In this document: positions 30,906 through 40,714 of the stretch, piece by piece
How positions within the stretch are numbered: position 1 is the stretch's first letter
How the letters are laid out: every line of letters starts with the position of its first letter
Origin: Mariluticola halotolerans
GTDB lineage: Bacteria > Pseudomonadota > Alphaproteobacteria > Rhizobiales > Devosiaceae
Reading direction: 5' to 3'
NCBI RefSeq assembly: GCF_021611515.1
Contig: NZ_CP090960.1
Coordinates: 1,736,001 to 1,800,000, forward strand
DNA: 64,000 nucleotides
Translations under genes and position numbers: made by a program
The notes under the pieces: model-generated
The model's input: only the letters and a program-made list of their open reading frames with translations
Databases searched by the model: none
What the model was told of the DNA's origin: nothing

Positions 30906-33900
30906 TTATTCGGGGGAGAGCTTTTGATGCCGCTCATGATGGCGGCCGGTCAAAATCTGGCGGAAACTCGGGCTGCCCTTGGTCATGAAAGCCCATGAGA
31001 GGACCGCACGCATATCCGCACCGATAGCCATGAACGCGGGCACAAGGAACAACACCAGCAACGTGGCGAGGCCCAGACCGAACACAATTGTCACGGCCAT
31101 GGGGATGAGGAATTGCGCCTGCAGGCTTTTCTCGAACAGCAGGGGCACCAGTCCGGCGATTGTGGTCAGCGAGGTCAACAGCACAGCCCGCAAGCGATCA
31201 CGCGACGCCCCGGTTGAGGCCAGCCGCAGGCTGTCGCCCTCGGCCATGCGCTCCTGTATTCGCGAGATCAGAACGATGGAATCGTTGACCAGAATGCCGG
31301 AGAGACCCAGCATGCCCATCAGGGAAACCAGGGTGATGCTGTAGCCGAGCAGGTAATGCCCCCAAATGGCACCCACCAGACCGAATGGCACGATCAGCAT
31401 GACGGCAAGGGGCGCGAAATAGGATGCAAAAATCCAGGCGATAATCACATACATCAGCCCCAGGGCGAAGACTGCACCGATCTGCAGGTCGGCAAAAGCG
31501 GCGTTCTGCTCAGCCTGAGTGCCGCCAAAGCGGTAGCTGACGTCATATTTGGAGACGATGGCGGGCAGATAATCTGCGGCCAACCGGTCGAGCACTTCCT
31601 GAAAATCAGTGCCGTCTTCAGTATCGGCGCGCACGTGGATGGTGGATTTACCCTCATCCCGCAGAATGAAGGCGAGGCCCTGCTTCTCGGAGAAAGTGAC
31701 AATCGAGGACAAGGGGACATAGCTGCCGCCGGGTGCCCGCACGGACAGATTGCGCAGCGCACCCGAGCCTGTTTCACTTGAGGTCTGTTCAAGGCGGATT
31801 GTCACCTCGTCACCATTGGAGATGACGGTTGCCACATCATTGCCCTCGAATGCATCACGCACCTGGGTCCCCAGATTGTTCAGGGTGAAGCCAAGCGCTG
31901 TCCCACGGGAATTGAGTGACATCACCACTTCGGGATTGCCGAAAAACAGCGTGTCGGAAATCGAGGTCAGACCATCAAAGCCTTCCAGAATGCCTTGCAG
32001 ATCTTCCGAGGCCTGTTTCAGGGTGGTTGCATCCGAACCGGAGAATTCGACATCAATGGCGCGTCCCGGCGGGCCGCCGCGGCTTTCACGAACATTGATC
32101 CTTTCGACGCCGGCAACCGTGGGCAGCTTGGCCCGCAATGCATCGGTGATATCGCCGGTGCGAACTGACCGCTCTTCACTCGGGGTCAGAAAGACATCGA
32201 AATTGGCCCCGCCATTCTCGAGATCGAGATTGGCATAGGTCGTGTTGATCAGCTGTTCGCCCGGCGGGGTCAGCTCGGTCTCCACCTCACTCACGGCATT
32301 CTCGATATTGACGATAATGCCGCGCATTTCGTCTTCGGGCACACCGGCCTGGAAACGGGCGAAAATGTTGAAGCTTTCACCTTCCGCTGTCGGGAAGAAT
32401 TCGAATTTGAGCTGTCCTGCGGCGAGCAGCGAAAAACCCAGAATGGAGATGGCAACCGCAATTGCCGCTGTGACATAGCGCCAGCGATAGGACAGATCGG
32501 CCAGAAACCCGAACTGGTGATCGCGGAAATGGCCGAACGCACCGTCAAAGGCCCGCCGGAACCGGCTGGGGCGTTTGCGCTCTTCGGGCAGGGAATGGGC
32601 GAGATGGCCCGGCAGGATGAAAAAACATTCCAGCATGCTGGCCGCCAGCACGCAGGCGACTACCACTGGTAGCGTCGCCATGATCTGCCCCACAACGTCA
32701 CCAACCAGAAGAATGGGCAGGAACGCAGCCATGGTGGTCAGCGACGCGGCAATGACCGGTGCGGCCATGCGGCCGGCGCCCTTGATCGCCGCTTCCGAGC
32801 GGGAATCCCCCGCGCCATAGCGGGTGGCTGTGTGTTCGCCTACGACAATGGCGTCATCAACGATAATGCCAAGGGTCATCATCAGGGCGAACATGGAGAT
32901 CATGTTGATGGTCTGCCCAAACAGGAACATCATGCCAAGCGTGGCGAGAATGGACACAGGAATGCCCATGGCGACCCAGAAGGCAATGCGCCCGTCAAGG
33001 AACAGGAACAGGATCACGAGCACCAGCACCAGGCCGGTGACGCCATTGGTGACCAGCAGTGACAGGCGCTGGTTGACCTGTTCGGCGGCGGCATCGAACA
33101 CTTTGAGTTCGAGCGAAGGCGGCAATGTCGGCGCGATTTCGGCGACATAGGCCTTCACTTTTTCATAGCTGTCCACGGTGTCGGCTGTGGCAGACCGCGA
33201 GACTGTCAGCTTGATGGCCGGTTCCCCGCGCATATACCCCAGCGCATCATCTTCATCAAAATCATCAGTGATGGTGGCGATGTCGCCAAAGGTTGTGGTC
33301 TGGCCGGTGGCCGAGCTTTTCACCTCGGTCTCGGCAATGTCGCGGGCGCTGAGCTGATCAGCTGCGGCGCGGATTTGCGCGTCATAATCACCGGTCAGCG
33401 AACCCGACGGCTTGTCGGCCAGGTTGGGGGTGAGCACATCGGCGAGATCCGACAGGGTCATATCGAGCTGACGCAGCTTGGAATCGTCTATCTCAATGCC
33501 GATCTTGCGGTCGCGATAGCCGGTGAATTCGACCTTGTCGACACCGGCGGCGAGAAGCCCGTCGCGGATTTCAAGCGCATAACGGCGCAAGGCGAGTTCG
33601 GGGAACGGCCCCGCGATAGCGATCGATGCAATCGGGTCGAAGAATTTCTGCAGGCTGACAGTGGGGTCATTCGCTTCCGCGGGCAGATTATTGACCGAGG
33701 CTACGGCCGTTTCCACCGCGCGCTGGGCCTCCTGCATATCCGTGTCACGCTCATATTCCAGCGTGATAATGCCGCTGCTCTCGCGGGCACGCCCAGACAT
33801 CGACTTCACACCATCCAGAAACCGCACGGCCGGTTCGATCAGAAGCAGGATGTTCTTTTCAACATCCTCGGCACTGGCCCCGCTCCAGTTGACGCTGATC

Positions 33901-34061
33901 CTGATCGTGCTGGCTTCCGTATTCGGCATGAGCTGACGATTGAGATTGATGGTGCCCCAGATGCCGAACATCACGAGCAGGATCATCAGCAGGTTGGCGG
34001 CGTTGCGATGCCGCACGAAAGTCGCCATCAGGCCGGTGGAGCGTTCAACAGAGGGACGCAT
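30906..34061 (-). CDS. RND efflux transporter permease (AcrB/MdtB-like)
   Basis: A 1051-residue inner-membrane pump with the twelve-helix RND layout: one N-terminal helix (RNAANLLMILLVMFGIWGTI), a large periplasmic loop, helices 2-6 with MTLGIIVDDAIVVGEHT (helix 4 acidic residues for proton relay), a second periplasmic loop, and helices 8-12 including MGMLGLSGILVNDSIVLISRI. The periplasmic text with NNLPAEANDP and GPFPE resembles the hydrophobe/amphiphile efflux group. It is coupled to the adaptor gene: the ATG at 34061 starts 2 bases past that stop. No outer-membrane partner or local regulator is adjacent. Confidence 0.9.
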   Translation of the reverse strand: MRPSVERSTGLMATFVRHRNAANLLMILLVMFGIWGTINLNRQLMPNTEASTIRISVNWSGASAEDVEKNILLLIEPAVRFLDGVKSMSGRARESSGIITLEYERDTDMQEAQRAVETAVASVNNLPAEANDPTVSLQKFFDPIASIAIAGPFPELALRRYALEIRDGLLAAGVDKVEFTGYRDRKIGIEIDDSKLRQLDMTLSDLADVLTPNLADKPSGSLTGDYDAQIRAAADQLSARDIAETEVKSSATGQTTTFGDIATITDDFDEDDALGYMRGEPAIKLTVSRSATADTVDSYEKVKAYVAEIAPTLPPSLELKVFDAAAEQVNQRLSLLVTNGVTGLVLVLVILFLFLDGRIAFWVAMGIPVSILATLGMMFLFGQTINMISMFALMMTLGIIVDDAIVVGEHTATRYGAGDSRSEAAIKGAGRMAAPVIAASLTTMAAFLPILLVGDVVGQIMATLPVVVACVLAASMLECFFILPGHLAHSLPEERKRPSRFRRAFDGAFGHFRDHQFGFLADLSYRWRYVTAAIAVAISILGFSLLAAGQLKFEFFPTAEGESFNIFARFQAGVPEDEMRGIIVNIENAVSEVETELTPPGEQLINTTYANLDLENGGANFDVFLTPSEERSVRTGDITDALRAKLPTVAGVERINVRESRGGPPGRAIDVEFSGSDATTLKQASEDLQGILEGFDGLTSISDTLFFGNPEVVMSLNSRGTALGFTLNNLGTQVRDAFEGNDVATVISNGDEVTIRLEQTSSETGSGALRNLSVRAPGGSYVPLSSIVTFSEKQGLAFILRDEGKSTIHVRADTEDGTDFQEVLDRLAADYLPAIVSKYDVSYRFGGTQAEQNAAFADLQIGAVFALGLMYVIIAWIFASYFAPLAVMLIVPFGLVGAIWGHYLLGYSITLVSLMGMLGLSGILVNDSIVLISRIQERMAEGDSLRLASTGASRDRLRAVLLTSLTTIAGLVPLLFEKSLQAQFLIPMAVTIVFGLGLATLLVLFLVPAFMAIGADMRAVLSWAFMTKGSPSFRQILTGRHHERHQKLSPE

Positions 34062-34062
34062 A

Positions 34063-35631
34063 TCAGTTTCCACCTCTGCGCTGACCGCCGCCCGGACGGT
34101 TGCCGCGCTGGCTGGCGGCCTCTTCGGCCGAAATTATGGTGCCATCGGGCTGCTCAATGCGGCCATCGGGATGGCGAATATTGCCATTGGGCAGCAGCAC
34201 GCTGCCATCATCACGCCGCACCGCGCCTTCGGGCAGACGCGCATTTGCACCGGCATTGGCATTGGCATTTTCGTTACTTCCAGCACCACGTGTCGGGGCG
34301 GCTTCTTCCTCGCCCTCAACGCTGACGGCAACACCCTCGCCGGCCTGGGACAGACGTGTGGTGATGATCCGTTCACCCTCGGGCACCTCGGCTGAAATGA
34401 TCAGATAATCATTGTCGCGGGTCATAATTCTGGCGTCGACCTTGGCCATGCGGCCATCGCGAATAGTATAGATATGATCGCTCTCATAGAGCGCCGTTTC
34501 CGGCACCCGCAGCGTGCGTTCGTAAGACGGGCCCTTGATCTGCACCTCGACAAAGGTGCCGGGGCGCAACTGGCTGGCATTGTCGCCGGTTAACCGGGCA
34601 AACAGTTTGACACCGCCGGTAGTGCTGTCGATCTCGGCAGCGGCCCGGGTGATCTCGCCGGCAACCTTGATCGGTTCTGCGGCGATGTCCCAGCTGACCT
34701 CCACCTCGCGGCCTTCCAGCCCTTCGGTGATCAACTGGCCATATTGCAGATCGGAAATGGTAAAGCTGACATCTAGCGCTGTGGGATCATAGAGGCTGGC
34801 AACATTCTCATTGGCGGTAACATAGGAGCCGAGGCTAAGATTTTCGGACACCACAATCCCGTCAAAAGGCGCGGTGATGCGGGTGTTTTCGAGATCACGG
34901 CGCGCCTGCTCGAGGCTGAGCTGGGCACTGATGATGCTGGCGCGCTGCCGGTCGATCTGGGCCTGCAAGGTAAACAGGCCGCTTTCGATTTCACTGACGC
35001 TTTGCTGACGATCAGAGACCGTGAGCTTGCGGGTATCGAGTTCCTTGTCGGTCAGGTTGCCATTTTCGTTGAGCACTTGCGCCCGCTCCAGATCGGTCTG
35101 TGCTGCGGCGAGCGAGGTTTTGGCGGCAGCCAGTTTGAGTTCCTGCAGCTTGTAGGCTTCCTCGGCCTCTGCAAGCGACAGGCGGGCATTGGCTTCGGCG
35201 GCCTGTGCTTCCACAAGCTTGCCGTCATAATCGGTTGAATCAATGGCGACCAGTTGCGTGCCCTTGGCAACCAGATTGCCGACGGCCAGATTGGGTGCCA
35301 GTTCGACCACTTCGCCCACTACCTGCGCGCGCACTTCAAAAGTGCGCGAGGCCTGAACCTGGCCAAACGCCCTGAAATGGGTGTTAAACGTGCCATATTC
35401 CGGCGTCATCACCGCCACGGTGAAGCTGCGCTCGCGTGCCTGCCGCTTGATGGCTTCGGGTTTGCTGGCGATCATGGACGCGCCATAAACGACTGCGCCC
35501 GCCAGAATGGCGACAGCAACCGCCAGACGGAGAAAAACACTGATGATGGAACGACGTTTGCGCGGCTTTGCCGCGGGGCGGTCATCTGCTGTCAGGTGAT
35601 CTTGCACCGGATGGGACTGACGCTCTTCCAA
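34063..35631 (-). CDS. RND efflux periplasmic adaptor subunit (HlyD/AcrA-type)
   Basis: About 522 residues. A cytoplasmic lead of 27 residues and one anchor helix (FLRLAVAVAILAGAVVYGASM) precede the membrane-fusion domains: a lipoyl half (VVGEVVELAPNLAVGNLVAKGTQLVAID), a long alpha-hairpin (LVEAQAAEANARLSLAEAEEAYK and on), the second lipoyl half, and beta-barrel domains. The C-terminus ends in an unusual low-complexity tail with repeated P(D/N)G(x)I units and a GGGQRRGG end. I place the start at TTG 35631, with GAGGA 8 bases upstream. The frame continues to 36384 only as antisense of hslO. Confidence 0.85.
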   Translation of the reverse strand: MEERQSHPVQDHLTADDRPAAKPRKRRSIISVFLRLAVAVAILAGAVVYGASMIASKPEAIKRQARERSFTVAVMTPEYGTFNTHFRAFGQVQASRTFEVRAQVVGEVVELAPNLAVGNLVAKGTQLVAIDSTDYDGKLVEAQAAEANARLSLAEAEEAYKLQELKLAAAKTSLAAAQTDLERAQVLNENGNLTDKELDTRKLTVSDRQQSVSEIESGLFTLQAQIDRQRASIISAQLSLEQARRDLENTRITAPFDGIVVSENLSLGSYVTANENVASLYDPTALDVSFTISDLQYGQLITEGLEGREVEVSWDIAAEPIKVAGEITRAAAEIDSTTGGVKLFARLTGDNASQLRPGTFVEVQIKGPSYERTLRVPETALYESDHIYTIRDGRMAKVDARIMTRDNDYLIISAEVPEGERIITTRLSQAGEGVAVSVEGEEEAAPTRGAGSNENANANAGANARLPEGAVRRDDGSVLLPNGNIRHPDGRIEQPDGTIISAEEAASQRGNRPGGGQRRGGN

Positions 35632-35776
35632 GTGAATTTCCTCATGTAATGATTGGCGAAAGTTACGCTGCAGATTTGAGGGAAACAAATGAAACTTTGG
35701 AAAGGTTGGTAGGCTGCCGTCCACCTCCGGTTGAAGGGGCAAGGGTGGCGGCAGGTTTCTGCCCCCTTTAAACAAC

Positions 35777-35801
35777 AAAGCCCGGCACAAGGCCGGGCTT
35801 T
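35777..35801 (-). terminator. Terminator after hslO
   Basis: AAAGCCCGGC (35777-35786) with GCCGGGCTTT (35792-35801) gives a perfect 10-bp stem and a 5-base loop, 27 bases past the hslO stop. On the minus strand it is followed by GTTGTTTAAA, moderately T-rich. It separates the argD-argF-hslO operon from the efflux operon. Confidence 0.75.
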
Positions 35802-35827
35802 GGAAGACACGATTGAAACGGGAACTA

Positions 35828-36829
35828 TCAGTGCTCGGTTTCGAACTGGTGCGGGTTGAAATGGTAGGCGGCGGAGCAGAATTCGCACACGACCTCAATC
35901 TCGCCGTCGACCGCCATTTCTTCACGTTCCTGGTTGTTGAAATTGTCCTGCAGCATGCCCTCGATCCGCTCGGCGGAACAGGAGCAACGCTCCTCGATAT
36001 GCCCGGAGGGGAACACGCGCACGCCGGTTTCATGATAGAGCCGGAACAAGAGCCGTTCGGGCGAGAGATCTGGATCGACCAGTTCATCATCACCAATGGT
36101 GCTGAGCAGTGATTTGGCCTCTGTCCAGTGGTCAGCCTCGGTGTAATTGGGATCTGCCATGCTCTCGTCGGCAAAATCGCCGTTGCCCGGCAAATCCGGC
36201 ATCGCAGTATTGCGGCCTTCGGGCAGGTATTGCACCAGAACACCGGCGGCGCGCCAGCGGGCCCGGTCATCGCCGCGCACTGTGTGCTCGGCCACGGCAA
36301 GACGGACCGCTGTGGGTATCTGTTCGGACTGCATGAAATAGCGATGCGCCACTTCCTCAAGGCTATCGCCTTCAAGTGCCACAATGCCCTGATAGCGCTC
36401 CATATGCATGCCCTGATCCACCGTCATGGCCATGTGGCCGCTGCCGAGCAATTCGCCGGGGCTGGTTGCCCCCTGCTCCGCCGCCTTGACCAAGGCGTCG
36501 TGATCAAAGCGGGCATAGCCGCGCAATCCGTCGGGCGCATCAAGATCGACAACGATCATGTTGACCGGTCCATCGGTCTGGGTTTGCAGGATGAACTTGC
36601 CCTCAAACTTCAGCGATGAGCCCACCAGTGCCGTCAGGACCACCGCTTCACCCAACAGGCGCGCGACCGGGGCGGGGTAATCATGACGGCTCAAGATGCC
36701 ATCAATCGCTGCACCCAGCCGCACAGAGCGGCCACGGCAATCAAGATTTTCAAGCGTGAACGGCACAACGACATTATCGCCGCTTTCCGCCCGGTCCAGC
36801 CCGAAACTCGAAAGAATATTTTCAGTCAT
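35828..36829 (-). CDS. hslO: Redox-regulated chaperone Hsp33
   Basis: A 333-residue Hsp33. The N-terminal domain (VVPFTLENLDCRGRSVRLG, typical opening) and the C-terminal zinc-binding redox switch are present: the CSC pair in EERCSCSAERI and the CEFC pair in VVCEFCSAAYHF, separated by the usual linker of about 28 residues. Oxidation of these cysteines by peroxide or hypochlorite with heat unfolds the switch and activates holdase function. Its start overlaps the argF stop by one base, completing an argD-argF-hslO operon often seen in alphaproteobacteria. Confidence 0.92.
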   Translation of the reverse strand: MTENILSSFGLDRAESGDNVVVPFTLENLDCRGRSVRLGAAIDGILSRHDYPAPVARLLGEAVVLTALVGSSLKFEGKFILQTQTDGPVNMIVVDLDAPDGLRGYARFDHDALVKAAEQGATSPGELLGSGHMAMTVDQGMHMERYQGIVALEGDSLEEVAHRYFMQSEQIPTAVRLAVAEHTVRGDDRARWRAAGVLVQYLPEGRNTAMPDLPGNGDFADESMADPNYTEADHWTEAKSLLSTIGDDELVDPDLSPERLLFRLYHETGVRVFPSGHIEERCSCSAERIEGMLQDNFNNQEREEMAVDGEIEVVCEFCSAAYHFNPHQFETEH

Positions 36830-37767
36830 CAGATTTCCTCAATGCCGAATGCCCAGCACAAAATAGCCTTTTGGGCGTGCAAGCGGTTCTCGGCCTCATC
36901 GAAGACGACGGCGCTGGGGCCATCGATCACTTCATCAGTTACTTCATCGCCCCTGTGTGCTGGCAGACAGTGCATGAACAATGCATCCGGCTTTGCCTTG
37001 CTCATCAGATTGGCGTCGACCCTATAAGGGCTCAATATCTTGCGGCGTTCCTTGGCGTCGGTATCGCCCATGGAAACCCAGGTATCGGTGATCACCAGAT
37101 CCGCATCCTTTGCCGCAACCAGAGGATCGGCCACCATTTCCACGGCATCACCGGCTGCTTCAATATCGGCCCGAAGACCCTGGTCAGGGGCATATTCAAC
37201 CGGGACCGAGATTTTCAGCTTCGCGCCGAACAATTTGGCGGCATGGACCCAGGAGGCCAGAACGTTATTGCTGTCGCCGACCCAGACAACCGTCTTGCCC
37301 TCGATCGAGCCGCGATGCTCTTCATAGGTCATGATATCGGCCATAATCTGGCAAGGGTGCGAAACCCGTGTCAAACCGTTGATCACGGGCACGCTGGATG
37401 CGCCGGCCAGTTCCAGCAAATCGTCATGGCTGAGAATACGGATCATGATCGCATCGACATAGCGCGACATTACCCGGGCGGTATCAGCCAGGGTCTCCTC
37501 GCGGCTCAACTGCATTTCAGCGCCGGTGAGCATCAGTGTTTCGCCCCCCAGCTGGCGCATGCCGACATCAAAGGAAACGCGGGTGCGCGTGCTCTCGCGC
37601 TCGAAGATCATGGCAAGCACCTTGTCTTTCAACAATTGCGGGCGTTCGCCGTTTTTCAGGCGGGCCTTGAGCTCATGCGCCAATTTGAGGATTTTCTTGA
37701 GTTCCTCTGGCGAAAAATTATCGAGATCCAGAAAATGTCTGGGCTGCCCTTGGGTGGGACTGGTCAT
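36829..37767 (-). CDS. argF: Ornithine carbamoyltransferase
   Basis: A 312-residue enzyme making citrulline from ornithine and carbamoyl phosphate in arginine synthesis. Carbamoyl phosphate-binding motif ESTRTRVSF, the HPCQ motif ([12 protein letters not shown]), ornithine loop SMGD, and the HCLPAHRG motif with the catalytic cysteine are all present. It lies 35 bases downstream of argD on the same strand and overlaps hslO. Confidence 0.93.
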   Translation of the reverse strand: MTSPTQGQPRHFLDLDNFSPEELKKILKLAHELKARLKNGERPQLLKDKVLAMIFERESTRTRVSFDVGMRQLGGETLMLTGAEMQLSREETLADTARVMSRYVDAIMIRILSHDDLLELAGASSVPVINGLTRVSHPCQIMADIMTYEEHRGSIEGKTVVWVGDSNNVLASWVHAAKLFGAKLKISVPVEYAPDQGLRADIEAAGDAVEMVADPLVAAKDADLVITDTWVSMGDTDAKERRKILSPYRVDANLMSKAKPDALFMHCLPAHRGDEVTDEVIDGPSAVVFDEAENRLHAQKAILCWAFGIEEI

Positions 37768-37802
37768 CTTTATGATCCTTGAAACGGAGAAGGCGGAAGC
37801 GC

Positions 37803-38990
37803 TCAGGCTTTGTCCGCAGCTTCCTTGTCGAGTTCTGCGAATGCATCGGCGATCTTGCCCATGGCTTCGGTGATATCGGCCTCGGTTACAATCAGTGGCG
37901 GCAAAAGCCGCAACACATTCTCGCCCGCAGCGACAGCCAAGAGTTGATGACCGCGCAACCGCGCAACGAAGTCGCGGACCGGAGGTGTGATCTTGACCCC
38001 GGCGATCAATCCCTTGCCGCGCACTTCCAGGGCATATTGGGGAAAGCGCTGTACCAGTTGCTGCAGGTTCCAGGCGAGTACCTGGCCCATTTTTTCGACA
38101 TGATCGAGAAAACCGGGTTCGAGCACACGATCAAGCACGGCATTACCAACGGCGCAGGCCATGGGATTGCCGCCATAGGTGGAGCCATGGGTGCCGGGCA
38201 CCATGGCCTTGGCCACTTCGGCCGTTGCAAGGCAGGCACCGAGCGGAAAGCCCCCGCCGATACCCTTGGCCACGCTCATGATATCGGGGGTGATCCCGGC
38301 CCATTCATGGGCAAAGAACTTGCCGGTCCGGCCATAGCCGCACTGCACTTCATCAAGGATCAGCAGCAGACCGTGCTGATCGCAAAGCTTGCGCAGGCCT
38401 TGCAGGAATTCAACGGGGAACGCCGTCACCCCGCCCTCGCCCTGCACCGGCTCGATCATGATCGCGGCGGTTTTGTCGTCAATCAACGCCTCGACTGCCT
38501 TGAGGTCGCCGGGTGCTGTGTGCTTGAAGCCTTCAAGCACCGGGCCGAAGCCTTCGGTATAGGCGGCATTGCCACCGGCAGCGACCGCGGCCAGCGTCCT
38601 GCCATGGAAGGAACCGGTGAAGGCGATGATCTCGTAGCGGTCCTTCTCGCCCTTGTCATAAAAATAGCGCCGCGCTGTCTTGATGGCGCATTCAACAGCC
38701 TCGGTGCCGGAATTGGTGAAGAACACCGCATCGGCGAAAGTGGCATCGACCAGCCGCTGGGCCAGCGTTTCTGCTTCCGGCACTGTGAACACGTTGGAGA
38801 CGTGCCAGACCTTTTCGGCCTGTTCTTTTAGTGTAGCGAGCAGATGCGGGTCGTGATGGCCGAGCGCATTGACACCGATACCGGAGTTGAAATCGAGATA
38901 TTCCGTGCCATCGCCCGTATAAAGGCGCATGCCTTCGCCCCGCGCAAAGGCGAGATCGGAGCGGGCATAGGTGCCAAAGAGCGCAGACAT
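37803..38990 (-). CDS. argD: Acetylornithine aminotransferase
   Basis: A 395-residue class III PLP aminotransferase. Recognisable blocks are [55 protein letters not shown] and the PLP lysine in [15 protein letters not shown]. In arginine synthesis it converts N-acetylglutamate semialdehyde to N-acetylornithine. Placement directly before argF supports argD over other omega-aminotransferases. The ATG at 38990 is preceded by AGAGAA; an in-frame extension to 39065 is not supported. Confidence 0.9.
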   Translation of the reverse strand: MSALFGTYARSDLAFARGEGMRLYTGDGTEYLDFNSGIGVNALGHHDPHLLATLKEQAEKVWHVSNVFTVPEAETLAQRLVDATFADAVFFTNSGTEAVECAIKTARRYFYDKGEKDRYEIIAFTGSFHGRTLAAVAAGGNAAYTEGFGPVLEGFKHTAPGDLKAVEALIDDKTAAIMIEPVQGEGGVTAFPVEFLQGLRKLCDQHGLLLILDEVQCGYGRTGKFFAHEWAGITPDIMSVAKGIGGGFPLGACLATAEVAKAMVPGTHGSTYGGNPMACAVGNAVLDRVLEPGFLDHVEKMGQVLAWNLQQLVQRFPQYALEVRGKGLIAGVKITPPVRDFVARLRGHQLLAVAAGENVLRLLPPLIVTEADITEAMGKIADAFAELDKEAADKA

Positions 38991-39358
38991 TGGATTTTCT
39001 CTTTCATGGTTAGGCCGTGACATTTTCGGCACAGAAACTAAAAACGCGCCGCTTTTGGGCGGCACGCTCGATAGATGTTATATGCCCCTCACCCCCAGAA
39101 AAGTCAACGTTTTCGGTGCAAGTGACTGATTTGACTCTCTTTCAGGGAGAGAAACCGGCACCCCCTTGTTTTACGGGGAAAGTCTCGGGCGTCCCTTGCA
39201 CGAGATTCCGGCCCTTGTGTATTATCAGCGCTGTTGGGACACGATATCTCGTGGGGCGGACCCACTCAACATACGAGTATTAGCGTCGGTGGCTGCTACG
39301 GATAAATTCCGGCAGCGTAAGCTGACTCTGTTTTGAACCAAGGGGCTAGGAGCAATCG
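38991..39358. promoter_or_regulatory. Divergent argD/gcrA control region with three GANTC sites
   Basis: A 368-base gap without a gene. It carries three GANTC motifs, the target of the CcrM methyltransferase whose methylation GcrA reads: GACTC (39133-39137), GATTC (39204-39208) and GACTC (39324-39328). Near the gcrA start are two small hairpins, CACGA/TCGTG (39240-39253) and GTGGG/CCCAC (39251-39265), that overlap and could alternate in the leader RNA. A strong AGGAG lies 6 bases before the gcrA ATG. Confidence 0.6.
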
Positions 39359-39919
39359 ATGAGCTGGACTGACGAGCGCGTCGAACTATTGAAGAAACTA
39401 TGGATGGAAGGTCTGAGCGCCAGCCAGATCGCCAGCGAGCTAGCGCAAGGTGTTACCCGCAATGCCGTTATCGGCAAGGTACATCGCCTCAAGCTCAGCG
39501 CGCGCGCCAAGCCTGCGACATCCGCATCGCGCCCGCGCACCGCAAGCCGGCCCGCGCCGCGCCGCCCATCTTCGGGTTCGAGCACAACAACGGGGGCCTC
39601 TTCGGGTAATGTTGCGGCGGGTGTGATGAAACGCCGGGCGATGAATTCCGCGCCGATGATCGGCGCGACCGCTCTCAAGCAATCCGAGGATACAGACGCC
39701 GAGCTTTATACGGCCCCGGCCCAGGCGCAGGAAATCTTCATTCCCGAGGGCGAGCGTATCAGCCTTCTGGAATTGAACGAGAATACCTGCAAATGGCCGA
39801 TTGGCGATCCGCTGAACAGCGACTTCCATTTCTGCGGTCAGCATTCTCTGGAAGGTAAACCTTATTGCGAATTCCATTCGCGGCGCGCCTATCACACGAT
39901 CGAGCGCAAGAAACGCTAA
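39359..39919 (+). CDS. gcrA: GcrA cell-cycle regulator
   Basis: A 186-residue GcrA. The N-terminal helix-turn-helix MSWTDERVELLKKLWMEGLS continuing SQIASELAQGVTRNAVIGKVHRL is diagnostic. A basic, low-complexity linker (about 50-95) leads to the conserved C-terminal domain that binds sigma70 (NENTCKWPIGDP, then FHFCGQHSLEGKPYCEFHSRRAY, with paired cysteines). GcrA activates sigma70 promoters that carry methylated GANTC sites, tying transcription to chromosome replication in alphaproteobacteria. GANTC sites in its own promoter suggest feedback. Confidence 0.95.
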   Translation: MSWTDERVELLKKLWMEGLSASQIASELAQGVTRNAVIGKVHRLKLSARAKPATSASRPRTASRPAPRRPSSGSSTTTGASSGNVAAGVMKRRAMNSAPMIGATALKQSEDTDAELYTAPAQAQEIFIPEGERISLLELNENTCKWPIGDPLNSDFHFCGQHSLEGKPYCEFHSRRAYHTIERKKR

Positions 39920-39936
39920 GGCGCACCACCAGACAC

Positions 39937-39968
39937 TAAAAAGGGCACCTTGCGGGTGCCCTTTTTGT
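39937..39968. terminator. Bidirectional terminator between gcrA and phoB
   Basis: An A-run and AAGGGCACC pair with GGGTGCCCTTTTTG around a TTGC loop. The stem has A/T runs on both outer sides, so it can stop gcrA transcripts rightward and phoB transcripts leftward. Confidence 0.88.
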
Positions 39969-39991
39969 TTGTGCCAAATTCTGCAGGCCGG

Positions 39992-40693
39992 TCAGGCTGT
40001 GGCCGCGAAACGTTCGTTAAAGGCATAGCCAGCGCCGCGCACAGTGCGGATGGGATCATTGCCCCGGCCGCGATTGATGGCCTTGCGCAATCTGCCCACG
40101 TGTACATCGACGGTACGTTCATCGACAAAAACATCGGTGCCCCAAACGCTGTTGAGCAATTGCTCGCGCGAATAGACCCGGCCGGGATTGCGCATCAGAT
40201 ATTCAAGCAACCGGTACTCGGTGGGGCCAAGATGGATCTCGCGGCCTGACCGGCGCACCCGGTGATTGGCGCGATCAAGTTCCAGATCCCCCGCCTTCAT
40301 CACCGAGGTGACCAATTGCGGATTGGCGCGGCGCAGCAGCGCGTTGACCCGGGCCAGCAATTCAGGGATCGAGAACGGCTTGACCACATAATCATCGGCA
40401 CCGGTGGCTAGACCGCGAATACGCTCGTCTTCCTCACCACGGGCCGTGAGCATGATGATGGGGATATGCGCGGTTTCCTCACGGGCGCGCCAGCGGCGGC
40501 ACAGTTCAATCCCCGAGAGCCCGGGCAACATCCAGTCCAGAAGGATCAGATCGGGTGTTGTCTCATGCAACAGGGTTGCCGCTTCGTCGCCGCTGAGGGC
40601 AGAGAGCACATTAAAACCCTCTGCCTCGAGATTGTAACGCAGCATGACCGCGAGGTCGCTTTCATCTTCCACAATCAGAATCGTCGCTGCCAT
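39992..40693 (-). CDS. phoB: Phosphate regulon response regulator PhoB
   Basis: A 233-residue OmpR/PhoB-class regulator. The receiver domain has E9/D10 and the phosphoacceptor D53 (LLDWMLPG), with the conserved lysine in DDYVVKPF. The C-terminal winged helix (LGPTEYRLLEYLMRNPGRVYSREQLL, VDVHVGRLRKAI) binds Pho boxes. Phosphorylated by PhoR when phosphate is low, it activates pst and related genes. It is last in the phoR-pstSCAB-phoU-phoB cluster; the cluster's own Pho box lies before pstS. Confidence 0.95.
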   Translation of the reverse strand: MAATILIVEDESDLAVMLRYNLEAEGFNVLSALSGDEAATLLHETTPDLILLDWMLPGLSGIELCRRWRAREETAHIPIIMLTARGEEDERIRGLATGADDYVVKPFSIPELLARVNALLRRANPQLVTSVMKAGDLELDRANHRVRRSGREIHLGPTEYRLLEYLMRNPGRVYSREQLLNSVWGTDVFVDERTVDVHVGRLRKAINRGRGNDPIRTVRGAGYAFNERFAATA

Positions 40694-40714
40694 GGTCCGG
40701 TTTCCCTTGGGCTC

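Noticed and set aside
35632-36384. Extension of the efflux adaptor to 773 codons
   Set aside because: The extra part is antisense to hslO and crosses its terminator; the TTG at 35631 with GAGGA upstream fits the adaptor's short cytoplasmic lead.
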